Part shown: positions 1 to 8,156 of the stretch, piece after piece
Position numbering within the stretch: the first letter of the stretch is position 1
Layout: every line of letters begins with the position of its first letter
Assembly: GCF_000016165.1 (NCBI RefSeq)
Contig: NC_009253.1
Location: 2,638,332 to 2,702,331, forward strand
Direction of reading: 5' to 3'
Source of the DNA: Desulforamulus reducens MI-1
GTDB lineage: Bacteria; Bacillota; Desulfotomaculia; Desulfotomaculales; Desulfotomaculaceae
Length of the DNA stretch: 64,000 bases
Program-made: the position numbers and the translations under genes
The notes under the pieces: generated by a model
The model's database searches: none
What the model saw: the letters and a program-made list of their open reading frames with translations, nothing else
What the model was told of the DNA's origin: nothing

Positions 1-1964
1 TTCGTAACCGTATTATAATGACTCCTATGCATTTAGGGTACACTCCCAATGGAGAAGTCACTGATCAACTGATTGAGTTCTATCGAGTTCGGGCCCGCGG
101 TGGTGCTGGCCTTATCGTGGTCGGCGGGTGCGGCATCGACCGGATCGGAAATGCCTACGGCATGACTCAACTTGATGATGATCGCTTCATTCCGGGCCTG
201 CGCCGTTTGGCAGATGCAGTACAAGCAGAAGGTGCGAAAATCGTGGCACAGCTTTACCAAGCCGGGAGATACGCCCACTCTGCTTTAACCGGTCAGCCGG
301 CAGTGGCTCCATCCCCTATCCCCTCCAAACTTACAGGTGAAACACCTGTGGAACTTACTGAAGAAAAAATAGCTGAAATTGTTGCCTCATTTGCAAAGGC
401 AGCAAAAAGAGCCAAAACGGCAGGCTTTGACGGGGTTGAGATTATTGCCAGTGCCGGATACCTTATTTCCCAGTTCCTTTCCCCGCTTACCAATAAACGC
501 ACAGACCGTTATGGCGGAGACCTCCAGGCCCGCATGACTTTCGGACTCGAAGTGGTAGCCGCAGTACGAGAAGCTGTAGGTTCGGACTATCCCATTATCG
601 TCCGGGTAGCAGGCAATGACTTTATGCCCGGCAGTCACACTAACACCGAGGCTCAGGTTTTCTGCCAAGCTATGGAAAAATCCGGGGTAAACGCTATTAA
701 TGTAACCGGTGGTTGGCATGAAACTCAAGTCCCTCAAATTACTATGAATGTTCCTCCCGGAGCCTATGCTTACCTGGCCTATGGAATTAAACAGGCTGTT
801 TCTATTCCTGTTATCGCCTGTAACCGTATTAACACCCCTGACCTTGCAGAGGCAATTCTGCAAGAGGGTAAAGCCGACTTTATCGGCATGGCACGGTCGC
901 TCATGGCTGATCCAGAACTGCCCAACAAAGCCATGAGTGGACATCCCGAACAAATTCGCCCGTGTATCGGATGTAACCAAGGGTGTTTAGACCACGTTTT
1001 TCGCATGAAACCGGTAAGCTGTCTGGTAAATGCAGAGGCAGGCCGGGAGGCTGAACTGTCACTAACCCCTACCTCCCAACCTGGTAAAATTCTAGTGATT
1101 GGGGCCGGTGCAGCTGGGCTGGAGTTTGCGCGGGTAGCCGCCCTCCGGGGACACAAGGTGACAATTTGGGAGGAAAGTGATCAGGCCGGGGGACAACTGA
1201 TTTTGGCCGCAGCACCACCTGGACGCAAGGATTTCTTACACCTTAGAACCTATTTGGTTAATGCCTGCCGGGACCTTGGAGTAGAAATTCAGTATCATAC
1301 TAAGGCCACCCCTGAGAACATTCTGTCTGCCGTTCAAGAAGGTAAATTCAATAGGGTAGTTATTGCAACCGGGGCCCACCCCATTACTCCTCCTATCCCA
1401 ATTGAAGAAGGAGTAAAGGTCATTCAGGCCTGGGATGTACTAGCAGGTCGCAGCAAAGCCGGACAAAACATAATTATTGTTGGTGGTGGAGCCGTTGGGG
1501 TAGAAACAGCTCTATTACTGGCTGAATCCGGTACTCTGGATAATGAAACCTTACGTTTTCTCATGCTGCAGCAAGCAGAAACAGAAAAGGAACTCTATCG
1601 CTTGTTAATCCAGGGAACTAAAAAGATTACAGTTCTGGAGATGGCCAACGGAATCGGACGCGACATCGGTCCCAGTACTCGCTGGTCCATGCTGGCAGAT
1701 TTAAAACGCCACCAGGTTAACTGTCTGGACGAAACCACCGTGCTGGAAATTCGCCGGGAAGGTGTTCTGGTGAAGAATGCCGGAACTCAAAAGATTCTAC
1801 CGGCAGATACAGTAATCTTAGCCGTTGGCTCCCGTTCCCAAAATGAACTTTACCAAGCCCTGCAAGGTAAGGTGGAGTATTTGAGCATCATCGGGGACGC
1901 AATAAAACCCCGGAAAGTAATGGATGCAATCCACCAGGCTTATAATGAGGCGATTAAATATTAA
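1..1964 (+). CDS. 2-enoate reductase-type NADH:flavin oxidoreductase (5' partial)
   Basis: Flavoenzyme of the old-yellow-enzyme/2,4-dienoyl-CoA reductase/2-enoate reductase type, expected to reduce an activated C=C bond with NAD(P)H in the cytoplasm. The N-terminal half is an FMN TIM barrel. A CxxCxxxCx11C cluster motif (CIGCNQGC...SC) follows and should hold a 4Fe-4S centre. The C-terminal half has two dinucleotide-binding folds (VIGAGAAGLEFA and IIVGGGAVGVETA). The frame is open to the window edge: codons before the ATG at 18 read RNRII, which continues the family's usual N-terminal NRI-motif, so the true start lies upstream of the window and the ATG at 18 is internal. The substrate cannot be told from sequence. 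Confidence 0.9.
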   Translation, partial: RNRIIMTPMHLGYTPNGEVTDQLIEFYRVRARGGAGLIVVGGCGIDRIGNAYGMTQLDDDRFIPGLRRLADAVQAEGAKIVAQLYQAGRYAHSALTGQPAVAPSPIPSKLTGETPVELTEEKIAEIVASFAKAAKRAKTAGFDGVEIIASAGYLISQFLSPLTNKRTDRYGGDLQARMTFGLEVVAAVREAVGSDYPIIVRVAGNDFMPGSHTNTEAQVFCQAMEKSGVNAINVTGGWHETQVPQITMNVPPGAYAYLAYGIKQAVSIPVIACNRINTPDLAEAILQEGKADFIGMARSLMADPELPNKAMSGHPEQIRPCIGCNQGCLDHVFRMKPVSCLVNAEAGREAELSLTPTSQPGKILVIGAGAAGLEFARVAALRGHKVTIWEESDQAGGQLILAAAPPGRKDFLHLRTYLVNACRDLGVEIQYHTKATPENILSAVQEGKFNRVVIATGAHPITPPIPIEEGVKVIQAWDVLAGRSKAGQNIIIVGGGAVGVETALLLAESGTLDNETLRFLMLQQAETEKELYRLLIQGTKKITVLEMANGIGRDIGPSTRWSMLADLKRHQVNCLDETTVLEIRREGVLVKNAGTQKILPADTVILAVGSRSQNELYQALQGKVEYLSIIGDAIKPRKVMDAIHQAYNEAIKY

Positions 1965-1985
1965 AAATGGCTGAATAAATAGAAC

Positions 1986-2024
1986 TGCCCCCTGCCTGCA
2001 ATCTGGCACCGGGGCACTTTTCTT
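1986..2024 (+). terminator. Rho-independent terminator after the enoate reductase
   Basis: TGCCCC at 1986-1991 pairs with GGGGCA at 2011-2016, with an inner GCC/GGC pairing, and is followed by CTTTTCTT. It lies 20 nt after the stop codon of the flavoenzyme. Confidence 0.75.
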
Positions 2025-2046
2025 GGTTAAAATCGTTCCCCTTGGC

Positions 2047-2075
2047 TTGGCTTTAGAATTATCCAGAGATATAAT
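2047..2075 (+). promoter_or_regulatory. Putative sigma-A promoter of mntA-hepT
   Basis: TTGGCT (2047-2052), a 17-nt spacer and TATAAT (2070-2075) lie about 40 nt upstream of the nucleotidyltransferase gene. Confidence 0.55.
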
Positions 2076-2115
2076 TACCCTAGTGTGTAATGTCTTTTCC
2101 AAATGAGGGATGGTT

Positions 2116-2523
2116 ATGTTCATTGAAGATCAATATTTACCAATTATTAAACAATATTTAGCAGAAAAAATTTCTCCTTATTTAATTATCCTATTTGGTT
2201 CAGGGGCTAAAGGAAACCTCAGAAAAAACAGTGATATTGATATTGCCTTTTTAAGTGACCACCACTTTAGTGACTATGAAATATTTATGTGTAGCCAGGG
2301 TCTTGCTGATAAGTTAGGAAGAGAAGTTGACCTGGTGGATTTAAAAAAAGCATCAACGGTTTTTCAAACCCAGGTAATCAGTACCGGAAAGATTATTTAC
2401 AGCAAAGATGAAACGAAAAGGATGCAATTTTACATGCTTACTTTTAAAAAGTATGCTCGACTAAATGAAGAGCGTCAATGTATCTTTGATAAATTAGAAG
2501 AAAGAGGTAGCATCTATGATTAA
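2116..2523 (+). CDS. mntA: MntA-like minimal nucleotidyltransferase antitoxin
   Basis: A 135-aa minimal nucleotidyltransferase of the MNT/MntA family. The signature GSGAKG (about residues 28-33) followed by SDIDIAF (DxD at 40-42) is the catalytic G-S...DxD of the DNA polymerase-beta fold. In characterised pairs MntA AMPylates the HepT toxin and neutralises it. I place the start at ATG 2116 because GAGG sits 7 nt before it; the ATG at 2110 has the GAGGG directly abutting. The gene overlaps hepT by 8 bp, the usual arrangement of this type VII toxin-antitoxin pair. The C-terminal part is lysine- and arginine-rich. Confidence 0.85.
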   Translation: MFIEDQYLPIIKQYLAEKISPYLIILFGSGAKGNLRKNSDIDIAFLSDHHFSDYEIFMCSQGLADKLGREVDLVDLKKASTVFQTQVISTGKIIYSKDETKRMQFYMLTFKKYARLNEERQCIFDKLEERGSIYD

Positions 2524-2923
2524 TGATGTGCTGGTAAATAAGTCACAGGTTATAAAACGTTGCCTGCAACGAATTAAGGAAGAATATAACGGGGACGTTC
2601 AAAATCTACAAAATTACACCAAACAGGACTCCATTATCTTAAATCTGCAACGGGCCTGTGAAGCTGCCATTGACTTAGCCATGCACATCGTTGCCGAAAA
2701 AAACCTCGGTATTCCCCAGAGTAGTCGACAAGCCTTTGAACTGCTCTGTCAGAATAATATAATTGAAGCAGAACTGGCCGAAAAATTAAAGGCAATGGTT
2801 GGTTTTCGTAACATAGCAGTACATGACTATCAGGCTGTGAACTTAAATATATTAGAGAAAATTATAGAATCTCATTTAGATGATTTTAAAATATTTACTA
2901 ACAAATTATTGCAAATAAAATAA
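2516..2923 (+). CDS. hepT: HepT-like HEPN toxin (DUF86)
   Basis: A 135-aa helical HEPN protein of the HepT/DUF86 family. The RNase motif Rx4HxY is intact as R98-N-I-A-V-H103-D-Y105, so it is probably an active RNA-targeting toxin. It is translationally coupled to mntA by an 8-bp overlap, with ATG 2516 lying inside the end of mntA. A role in plasmid or genomic-island stability or phage defence is known for the family; here only the pairing and the intact motif are seen. No clear terminator follows. Confidence 0.85.
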   Translation: MINDVLVNKSQVIKRCLQRIKEEYNGDVQNLQNYTKQDSIILNLQRACEAAIDLAMHIVAEKNLGIPQSSRQAFELLCQNNIIEAELAEKLKAMVGFRNIAVHDYQAVNLNILEKIIESHLDDFKIFTNKLLQIK

Positions 2924-3011
2924 TAATAAACTTCGTCAAAAAAATAAAACCTCTCAGGTAAGGTAGCCTAAGAAGGATGTAAAAAACTTTAACAAGGTAC
3001 TATGCACCGTT

Positions 3012-3215
3012 TTAAACGTAAAAATCTATTTTGTTTCCCAGATGATCTGATTTAGCCTGGGGAATTGAATTCTCACCTTTCCCCAGCATCTGAGTTAAAA
3101 AGTTACCGTTCTCTTCAGCTGTATTCATTGCTTTCTTTAGAACAGCAACACCAACATCTTGCTGGATTTGAACATGATTTTTAATAATGGATAATGCAGC
3201 AATGTCCACTAACAA
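3012..3215 (-). CDS. YjfB-like putative motility protein
   Basis: A 67-aa protein that begins VDIAALS and continues with an amphipathic helix containing LKKAMNTAEENGNFLTQML, the pattern of the YjfB family (putative motility protein, small and often near flagellar genes). The start is apparently the codon at 3215, just after a purine-rich AGGGAGGTG. It lies downstream of the 75-aa coiled-coil gene on the same strand and the two probably form one transcript. The function of the family is not established. The flagellar block 3 kb away fits a motility link, but this is inference. Confidence 0.65.
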   Translation of the reverse strand: MLVDIAALSIIKNHVQIQQDVGVAVLKKAMNTAEENGNFLTQMLGKGENSIPQAKSDHLGNKIDFYV

Positions 3216-3248
3216 ACACCTCCCTAAGTAATCTTTGTTGGTAAAACC

Positions 3249-3476
3249 CTAATGTAAGACCTCAGGTTCCTCTAGCTTTTCCAGGCTGCTGATTTCATTA
3301 ACTAACTCGTTAACACGAAACTGGATATTTGCAATCTCTTCTTGTCCAATTTCCTTTCTGACTACCTGCTCAGCCAGGGCTTTCATTTCTCTAAGCTTAT
3401 CCTCTATCATGTTCAGTATCTGAATCCTAAATTTTACCCTTTGCAATTCATCTTGCAATAATTCTTCTTTAGTCAC
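3249..3476 (-). CDS. Small predicted coiled-coil protein
   Basis: I do not recognise a family. The 75-aa product is highly charged and heptad-like throughout, with no Cys and no membrane segment, and would form one or two long helices. It starts at GTG 3476 with only a weak GGATAGATG ribosome site. It lies 33 bp upstream of the yjfB-like gene on the same strand, so a small two-gene operon is likely. A TATAAT-like box is present upstream within the AT-rich stretch at 3560-3590. Confidence 0.5.
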   Translation of the reverse strand: MTKEELLQDELQRVKFRIQILNMIEDKLREMKALAEQVVRKEIGQEEIANIQFRVNELVNEISSLEKLEEPEVLH

Positions 3477-3479
3477 TTA

Positions 3480-3748
3480 CATCTATCCCATCTGCCCTAA
3501 CCTTCTTACTTCATCCCATTTCGCTTTGTTGTCACCCACCGCAGGGATGAATTAAGCAATTATATCATATTTTTAATAATAAAAAGTATTCTTTAAATCA
3601 TATTTACTGTCCAACAGGTGGTTTTGTTCTGTCAATACAACAATAATGAATTTTAGCCTATCATCTCCAGGTATGTTAACGCGAATACGGTACCTGGGAC
3701 CCCCTTGGTAACCTTTTATTAAAAGTCGTGGGACTTTTTGATTGTTTG
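3480..3748. other. Intergenic stretch without a recognisable gene
   Basis: An AT-rich divergent intergenic region between the small minus-strand operon and the AbrB/PIN pair. It contains promoter-like AT tracts for both sides. No ORF with coding character, tRNA or strong hairpin was seen. Confidence 0.5.
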
Positions 3749-3777
3749 TTCAACTAATTTTCAAAACCGGATATAAT
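3749..3777 (+). promoter_or_regulatory. Putative sigma-A promoter of the vapBC-like pair
   Basis: TTCAAC (3749-3754), a 17-nt spacer and a perfect TATAAT (3772-3777) lie 32 nt upstream of the AbrB-type antitoxin gene. Confidence 0.6.
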
Positions 3778-3809
3778 ATTAATAAAGTAAAACCGAGAGG
3801 TGAAAAAAC

Positions 3810-4055
3810 ATGAGCATAAACAAAATGTCATACAAAGGTCAAGTAGTTATACCAAAACAACTAAGAGAAAAGTATGGCTTAAAGCCAGAGCAAAACATTA
3901 AAATTACCGAAATAGACGGTCATATTGCCATAATACCGCTTTTGGACGATCCAATTAAAGATACCAGAGGAATCCTTAAAAAGACTCATCCAATGATAGT
4001 TTCATCGGCAGACGAATTAATTAAGGAATACCGCGAAGAAGAAAAGTCTCTGTAA
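3810..4055 (+). CDS. AbrB/MazE-type antitoxin (VapB-like)
   Basis: An 81-aa protein with an N-terminal SpoVT/AbrB swapped-hairpin DNA-binding domain (about residues 3-46; pattern KGQVVIPKQLREKYGLKPEQNIKI). Its charged C-terminal tail probably wraps the toxin. GAGAGGTG precedes the ATG by 8 nt. The PIN gene follows after 26 bp, so it is the antitoxin and autorepressor of a VapBC-type pair. Confidence 0.85.
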   Translation: MSINKMSYKGQVVIPKQLREKYGLKPEQNIKITEIDGHIAIIPLLDDPIKDTRGILKKTHPMIVSSADELIKEYREEEKSL

Positions 4056-4081
4056 TCGCATAGAGAGGCTGGTTTTTAATC

Positions 4082-4495
4082 ATGGAAAGCTATGTTTTTG
4101 ATACTTACGCTGTGCTCGGTTATTTTTTGGACGAGCCATCTGCGGAGACCATTGCTGGAATACTTGAACTAGCAAAAAACAACCAAATTAGGTTGTATAT
4201 GTCTTGGATCAATGTGGGGGAAGTATATTACATTATTCAACGAAGATACGACAGGAAAATAGCAATAGAATTGGTTGAGAATATAAAAGCATGGCCTATT
4301 GAACTAATAAAAGTATCCCATGAACAAGTAATTGTAGCTGGTGATATAAAGGCAAAGTATCCAATGTCTTTAGGAGATTCCTATGTAGCAGCACTAACAA
4401 TACAAGTACGAGGGGTACTTTTAACTGCAGATAAAGAGTTTCAACAGCTAGAAAATCGCATTATCAAGATAAAATGGTTGAGAAAACACAGATAG
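4082..4495 (+). CDS. PIN-domain RNase toxin (VapC-like)
   Basis: A 137-aa single PIN domain. The conserved acidic residues are all visible: D7 (VFDTYAVLGYF), E47 (NVGEVYY), D99 (LGDSYVAAL) and D117 (TADKEF). A metal-dependent RNase active site therefore appears intact. It is the toxin partner of the AbrB-type protein encoded just upstream. Seven bases after its stop codon the DNA turns into a degraded hicB fragment, suggesting this pair was inserted next to, or recombined with, a HicAB locus. Confidence 0.85.
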   Translation: MESYVFDTYAVLGYFLDEPSAETIAGILELAKNNQIRLYMSWINVGEVYYIIQRRYDRKIAIELVENIKAWPIELIKVSHEQVIVAGDIKAKYPMSLGDSYVAALTIQVRGVLLTADKEFQQLENRIIKIKWLRKHR

Positions 4496-4502
4496 GAAAT
4501 TG

Positions 4503-4554
4503 TCTAATGATTTCTCGGGACAACTAAGGGTTAGTATGCCTAAATCCGTTACGT
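4503..4554 (+). pseudogene. hicB 3'-part fragment
   Basis: About 50 nt closely match the ribbon-helix-helix part of the intact hicB (5244-5295). In frame it reads SNDFSGQLRVSMPKSV and then TGA, against SDDFSGQLRVRMPKSL in the intact gene. It has no start or upstream part. It directly abuts the flagellin fragment on the opposite strand. Confidence 0.75.
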
Positions 4555-4736
4555 GAGGCTTGATCTAAGCCACGAATCTGTGCACGCACCTTGTTTAAGA
4601 TAGCAAGGCCTGCAGCACCGTCACCACTTTGATAATTCTTAAGCTAGATGATAACTTTTCTAAAGCTTTTTGTGTTTGAGCACCATTGGCACTCAACTGA
4701 CGATATGTGTTCTGCGAAGTTGAATTGTGGTTCCAT
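4555..4736 (-). pseudogene. Decayed flagellin N-terminal fragment
   Basis: Read on the minus strand, this encodes a broken flagellin start: residues matching NTYRQLS-NG, then [11 protein letters not shown], a frameshift, then GDGAAGLAI and [10 protein letters not shown]. The DNA aligns along its length with the first 185 nt of flagellin 1 (7966-8150). The start codon region is substituted and there is no downstream body, so it cannot make flagellin. It sits between a hicB fragment and the intact hicA. Confidence 0.8.
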
Positions 4737-4770
4737 ATACGATACCATGAAACTTGGTAGGTGATTTCAA

Positions 4771-5022
4771 TTGACCAAGTTTACCAAGCTATACTCACAA
4801 ATTGTTAATAATCCCAAAGATGTTAAATTCGATGATTTGGATAAACTCCTCAGACACCACGGGTTCATGTGCCGTAAACCAGGCGGTGGCTCTAGTCACT
4901 ATAATTACTATCATCTTGACTTGCCCGATGTCCTTACCATCCCCTATAACCGGCCTATTAAAGCCATCTATGTTAAACTGGCCATCAAAGCAATACAACA
5001 ACTTAAAGAGCGGGGTGAATAA
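4771..5022 (+). CDS. hicA: HicA-like mRNA interferase toxin
   Basis: An 83-aa HicA-type double-stranded-RNA-binding-fold protein. The catalytic histidine motif is seen as GGGSSH with H43, after a KLLRHHGF helix. It starts at TTG 4771, preceded by GGTAGGTGA at 6 nt. It is the toxin of a type II pair and is followed with a 1-nt gap by hicB. The size is usual for the family. Confidence 0.85.
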   Translation: MTKFTKLYSQIVNNPKDVKFDDLDKLLRHHGFMCRKPGGGSSHYNYYHLDLPDVLTIPYNRPIKAIYVKLAIKAIQQLKERGE

Positions 5023-5023
5023 G

Positions 5024-5392
5024 TTGAAGAACCTAAATTATTATCTTAACCTAAATTACTCAATCAAACTTAAACAACTCTCCGAAGAAGAAGGCGGTGG
5101 CTGGTTTGCCGAGATACCTCTACTGCCAGGGTGTATGTCAGACGGTGAAACTGTCGAAGAAGCCATATCCAATCTAAATGATGCTAAGAAAGGCTGGATT
5201 GAAACTAGTTTGTCTTTGGGCCGTTCCATTCCTGAACCAGTATCTGATGATTTCTCCGGGCAATTAAGGGTTCGGATGCCTAAATCCTTACACAGGGCAT
5301 TAACCGAAAAAGCTAAGGAGGAAAACGTAAGTTTAAATCAACTTATCATTTACCATCTGGCTCAGGGTATTAGTAAAAATACATCACTATAA
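5024..5392 (+). CDS. hicB: HicB-like antitoxin
   Basis: A 122-aa HicB antitoxin. It has an N-terminal RNase-H-like fold (EEGGGWFAEIPLLPGCMSDGET...) and a C-terminal ribbon-helix-helix domain (GQLRVRMPKSLHRALTEKA...NQLIIYHL). I choose TTG 5024, one base after the hicA stop, because GGGGTGA lies 5 nt before it and translation then begins KNLNYYLNL as in other HicBs; GTG 5015 is an alternative. It should bind HicA and autoregulate the operon. A degenerate second copy of its C-terminal coding part lies at 4503-4554. Confidence 0.85.
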   Translation: MKNLNYYLNLNYSIKLKQLSEEEGGGWFAEIPLLPGCMSDGETVEEAISNLNDAKKGWIETSLSLGRSIPEPVSDDFSGQLRVRMPKSLHRALTEKAKEENVSLNQLIIYHLAQGISKNTSL

Positions 5393-5682
5393 GCCAAAGT
5401 AGAGGGTTGTACCTCTGCTTTTCTGTATATTTAGAATGAATCTTTCCAGGTTTTCTGTACCTGCCGTGAATTGGAATTTCAGGTGCAGGTAAGTATTGTC
5501 TGCAAGGTAGAAGACAAAATCCATGTGTCTTCCATTTGGGGTAGTTCGGTTTTCTCAACCCATTTGATGGGGACCGTATTTACATCGAAGACTTCCAGTG
5601 TCTGTTCAGCGAAGGTTTCAGTTAGGGATTTAAAGATGATATCATAGTTATGACGGCTAATAACTAGATCTTCCTTTGTCAA
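5387..5682 (-). pseudogene. Frameshifted and truncated Rpn-family (PD-(D/E)XK) nuclease/transposase-like gene
   Basis: It starts at TTG 5682 behind AAGGAGGGG and reads NYDIIFKSLTETFAEQTLEVF, the N-terminus typical of Rpn/DUF4351 putative transposase nucleases. The first frame degenerates near 5530. A different frame then continues the family with FVFYLADNTYLHLKFQF, TAGTENLERFI and TLYFGL and stops at 5387. The normal protein is about 250-300 aa, so only about 95 codons in two frames remain. The end overlaps the stop region of convergent hicB, suggesting truncation by the event that joined the two. Confidence 0.75.
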
Positions 5683-5955
5683 GGGTGTTTTCCCCTCCTT
5701 GATCTATTATATCATAGGGTGTTTTGATGATATTTCTTCGCTGGTAGGTTGTTTTTCACCTGCTTTCTACAATTTTTAAGGTTGCTGAATCATTCATATT
5801 CTTCATTAGTAGTTGGGTTTTCATGGACGCACAAAAAAAATAAACCTCTGTCGGCGAGGTGGCCTTGGAAGGGTTCGGAATATACTTTACCTCGTTAAGT
5901 TATTAACACAAGTAGGGACAGTCCCCTTTTGGGAAATTTCGGAAGGACGATTAGA
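5683..5955. other. Intergenic stretch without a recognisable gene
   Basis: No supported gene. It contains the ribosome site and AT-rich promoter region of the Rpn remnant. A stretch at 5826-5890 loosely resembles 2938-3000 (both have an A-run, AACCTCT, AGGTxGCCT, GAAGG and ACTTTA). The short ORF over 5813-6001 has no coding character. Confidence 0.4.
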
Positions 5956-5988
5956 AAAAGGGAAAGAGACCCTGGATAAACCAAGATC
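5956..5988 (-). terminator. Terminator of flagellin 1
   Basis: On the minus strand, GATCTTGG and CCAGGGTC form an 8-bp stem (two G-U pairs) with a 5-nt loop, followed by a T-rich TCTTTCCCTTTTT. It lies 20 nt beyond the flagellin stop. Confidence 0.7.
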
Positions 5989-6008
5989 CCTTAGTTGTTG
6001 ATAGCAAA

Positions 6009-8150
6009 TTAACGAAGCAGTTGCAGTACGCCTTGAGGCTGTTGGTTGGCTTGTGCCAGCATAGCCTGAGCTGCCTGGGAGAGGATGTTGTTCTTGGTGA
6101 ACTCCATCATTTCCTTAGCCATATCTACGTCACGGATACGGGATTCAGCAGCGGTTAAGTTTTCGCTGGAGGTACCCAGGTTGTTAATAGTGTGCTCCAG
6201 ACGATTCTGGAAGGCTCCAAGCTTGGAACGTTCGGCAGAAACTGCCTCAATAGCATCGTTAATGACACTTACCGCTGCCGTGGCTTTTGTATGGGTAGAA
6301 ACATCCAATGCAAATTCAACATTTTTATTGTCAGTTCCATTGGAAACATTTTCGAGTTTTACGTAATTAGCTACTGATCCATTCTTAGCTGTTACAGCAC
6401 CCTCTGAAGTATCTCCACTCACTTTAAGGGCTTTAGCACGCATATCTTTAATATCGATAGAGAAGCTTTGAGCTGTATTTGCACCAATTTGCATTGTAGC
6501 CTTAAAATCAGCAGTTGCATCCTTACTTACATCAAGCTTTATAGTATTCCCAGCAAACCCAGTTGAAGCTGAAGTAACAACCAAGTTTACCGTTCCATCT
6601 GAGCTAAAGTTTTTACCTAGATTAACATCATTTACCAATTTAGCATTAAGATCCGATTGTAGCGCTAATAACTTATCCACAGTTTCTTTTGCTGTTAAGC
6701 CTTTAACATCGATAGCAAAATTAGTCTCTAACCCTGATTTGGCTGTTGCATCACTTGTATAATTTCCTAAAGAGCTATCATAAAAGCCAATTTTTTGATC
6801 ACCTATTGTAATAATTGAACCCTCAGTAGGTGTTCCATCAAAGTTAAAACTGCCTGTTGCAGCTGCGGTTGCAGTAATATCTGTAACACTGGCTCTAGTG
6901 CTACCTGAGAATGCACCATCAGCATTTGCGGTAAGAGTAAGTACACCAGCAGCATTGGAAAGTGTGTAGCCATTTATTCCACTTGCGCCCACCTGGTTAA
7001 CCACTGCTGTTGCCATGTCTGTAGCATTTGCTGCACTAGCTACATCGACTACAAAATCAGCCTGTAATGCAGCTTTTGCTTCAACAGAATTAGCGTAGGT
7101 AGTATTTCCACTATCCCAAAATGCAATTTTCTTATCAGCCAATGTGATGAAAGAACCCTCTTGAGCAACGTTAGTAAAGGTAATCACACCTGTTGCAGCA
7201 ACACCTGTAACACCAGCTACACCAACACCGTTACTTTGTTGAGCAGTAGCACCAACGTTACCAAAGGATGCGTTGGTTGAAGTCTCTGCAAATTCAAAAG
7301 CATTGTTTGTAGCACCTTGAGCTAGCGTACCTGTTGCCTTTAAACCTGTACCTTCAGCAGAAAACGAAATGTCCGCAATTGGACTTCCACCTACTGCAGC
7401 TGCAGCATTAAAAGCAGCTACTAAACCGTCCCTTAATTTTGTAGCATCGGCAATATCTGCGGTATTAATATCCAAGGTAACAGCATTTCCGGCTGTAGAA
7501 GAAAGGTTACCAGTTGTAACCGCACCGACTTTTAGAGTTACTGTCACTCCACCAAATGTAAATGTCTCTGTATCAGCAACACCCGCACCTACATTGATTG
7601 CCCCTGAATCCCAAACTGCGGCTACAGCATCAGTACCATTCACACCACCTGTTACGGAAGCATTAGTAGCAGCTGCTGCTGATCCACCTGTAAGTGCAAC
7701 ACCGGATTTGGTAGCATTTGCTGTAATCTGACGTCCGCCATTCAGTAATTTCTGTGTGTTAAATTCGGTGGTGTTACCAATACGGTTAATCTCTGAGGTT
7801 AGCTGGTTAATTTCCTTTTGAATTTCATCGCGGTCAACGTTTACGTTGGTATCGTTAGCAGCCTGGTTTGCTAGTTCACGCATACGCTGCAGAATACTGT
7901 GGGTCTCATTCAGTGCGCCTTCAGCAGTTTGGATCATGGAAATACCATCTTGAGCGTTACGACTAGCTTGATCTAAGCCTCGGATCTGAGCACGCATCTT
8001 TTCAGAGATAGCTAAACCAGCAGCATCATCGCCGGCACGGTTAATGCGCAGACCAGATGATAATTTCTCTAAAGCTTTGCTTCCATTATCGCCATTGATA
8101 CTTAACTGACGATATGTGTTAAGGGCTGCAATATTATGGTTAATTCTCAT
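6009..8150 (-). CDS. Flagellin 1 (large, 713 aa)
   Basis: Major filament subunit. The N-terminal D0/D1 region ([17 protein letters not shown], residues 1 to about 140) and the C-terminal D1/D0 region ([17 protein letters not shown] to [10 protein letters not shown], about 100 residues) are canonical. The surface-exposed middle is very large, Ala/Thr/Gly-rich and Cys-free. It contains a duplicated module: residues 320-390 and 432-500 share EGSxITxxDxKIxFxDS followed by similar text. AAGGAGGG precedes the ATG. A GGA-loop hairpin in the 75-nt leader suggests CsrA control. The gene lies downstream of csrA and is probably cotranscribed from the sigma-28 promoter at 8561-8587. Confidence 0.95.
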   Translation of the reverse strand: MRINHNIAALNTYRQLSINGDNGSKALEKLSSGLRINRAGDDAAGLAISEKMRAQIRGLDQASRNAQDGISMIQTAEGALNETHSILQRMRELANQAANDTNVNVDRDEIQKEINQLTSEINRIGNTTEFNTQKLLNGGRQITANATKSGVALTGGSAAAATNASVTGGVNGTDAVAAVWDSGAINVGAGVADTETFTFGGVTVTLKVGAVTTGNLSSTAGNAVTLDINTADIADATKLRDGLVAAFNAAAAVGGSPIADISFSAEGTGLKATGTLAQGATNNAFEFAETSTNASFGNVGATAQQSNGVGVAGVTGVAATGVITFTNVAQEGSFITLADKKIAFWDSGNTTYANSVEAKAALQADFVVDVASAANATDMATAVVNQVGASGINGYTLSNAAGVLTLTANADGAFSGSTRASVTDITATAAATGSFNFDGTPTEGSIITIGDQKIGFYDSSLGNYTSDATAKSGLETNFAIDVKGLTAKETVDKLLALQSDLNAKLVNDVNLGKNFSSDGTVNLVVTSASTGFAGNTIKLDVSKDATADFKATMQIGANTAQSFSIDIKDMRAKALKVSGDTSEGAVTAKNGSVANYVKLENVSNGTDNKNVEFALDVSTHTKATAAVSVINDAIEAVSAERSKLGAFQNRLEHTINNLGTSSENLTAAESRIRDVDMAKEMMEFTKNNILSQAAQAMLAQANQQPQGVLQLLR

Positions 8151-8156
8151 TATTAA

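Noticed and set aside
387-980. Minus-strand ORF of 197 aa inside the enoate reductase gene
   Set aside because: Antisense shadow; the plus-strand gene has clear domain motifs across the same bases.
18-1964. ATG at 18 as the true start of the flavoenzyme
   Set aside because: Upstream codons to the window edge continue the family sequence, so the gene is cut by the window.
4802-5023. 74 N-terminal residues of the longer hicB reading frame
   Set aside because: They are a shadow of hicA in another frame; homology starts at TTG 5024.
5813-6001. 62-aa plus-strand ORF before flagellin 1 end
   Set aside because: No ribosome site or homology, and it runs into the flagellin terminator.
7369-7731. 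Plus-strand ORF inside flagellin 1
   Set aside because: Ala/Val/Pro-rich translation of the complementary strand of an Ala/Thr-rich gene; no ribosome site.
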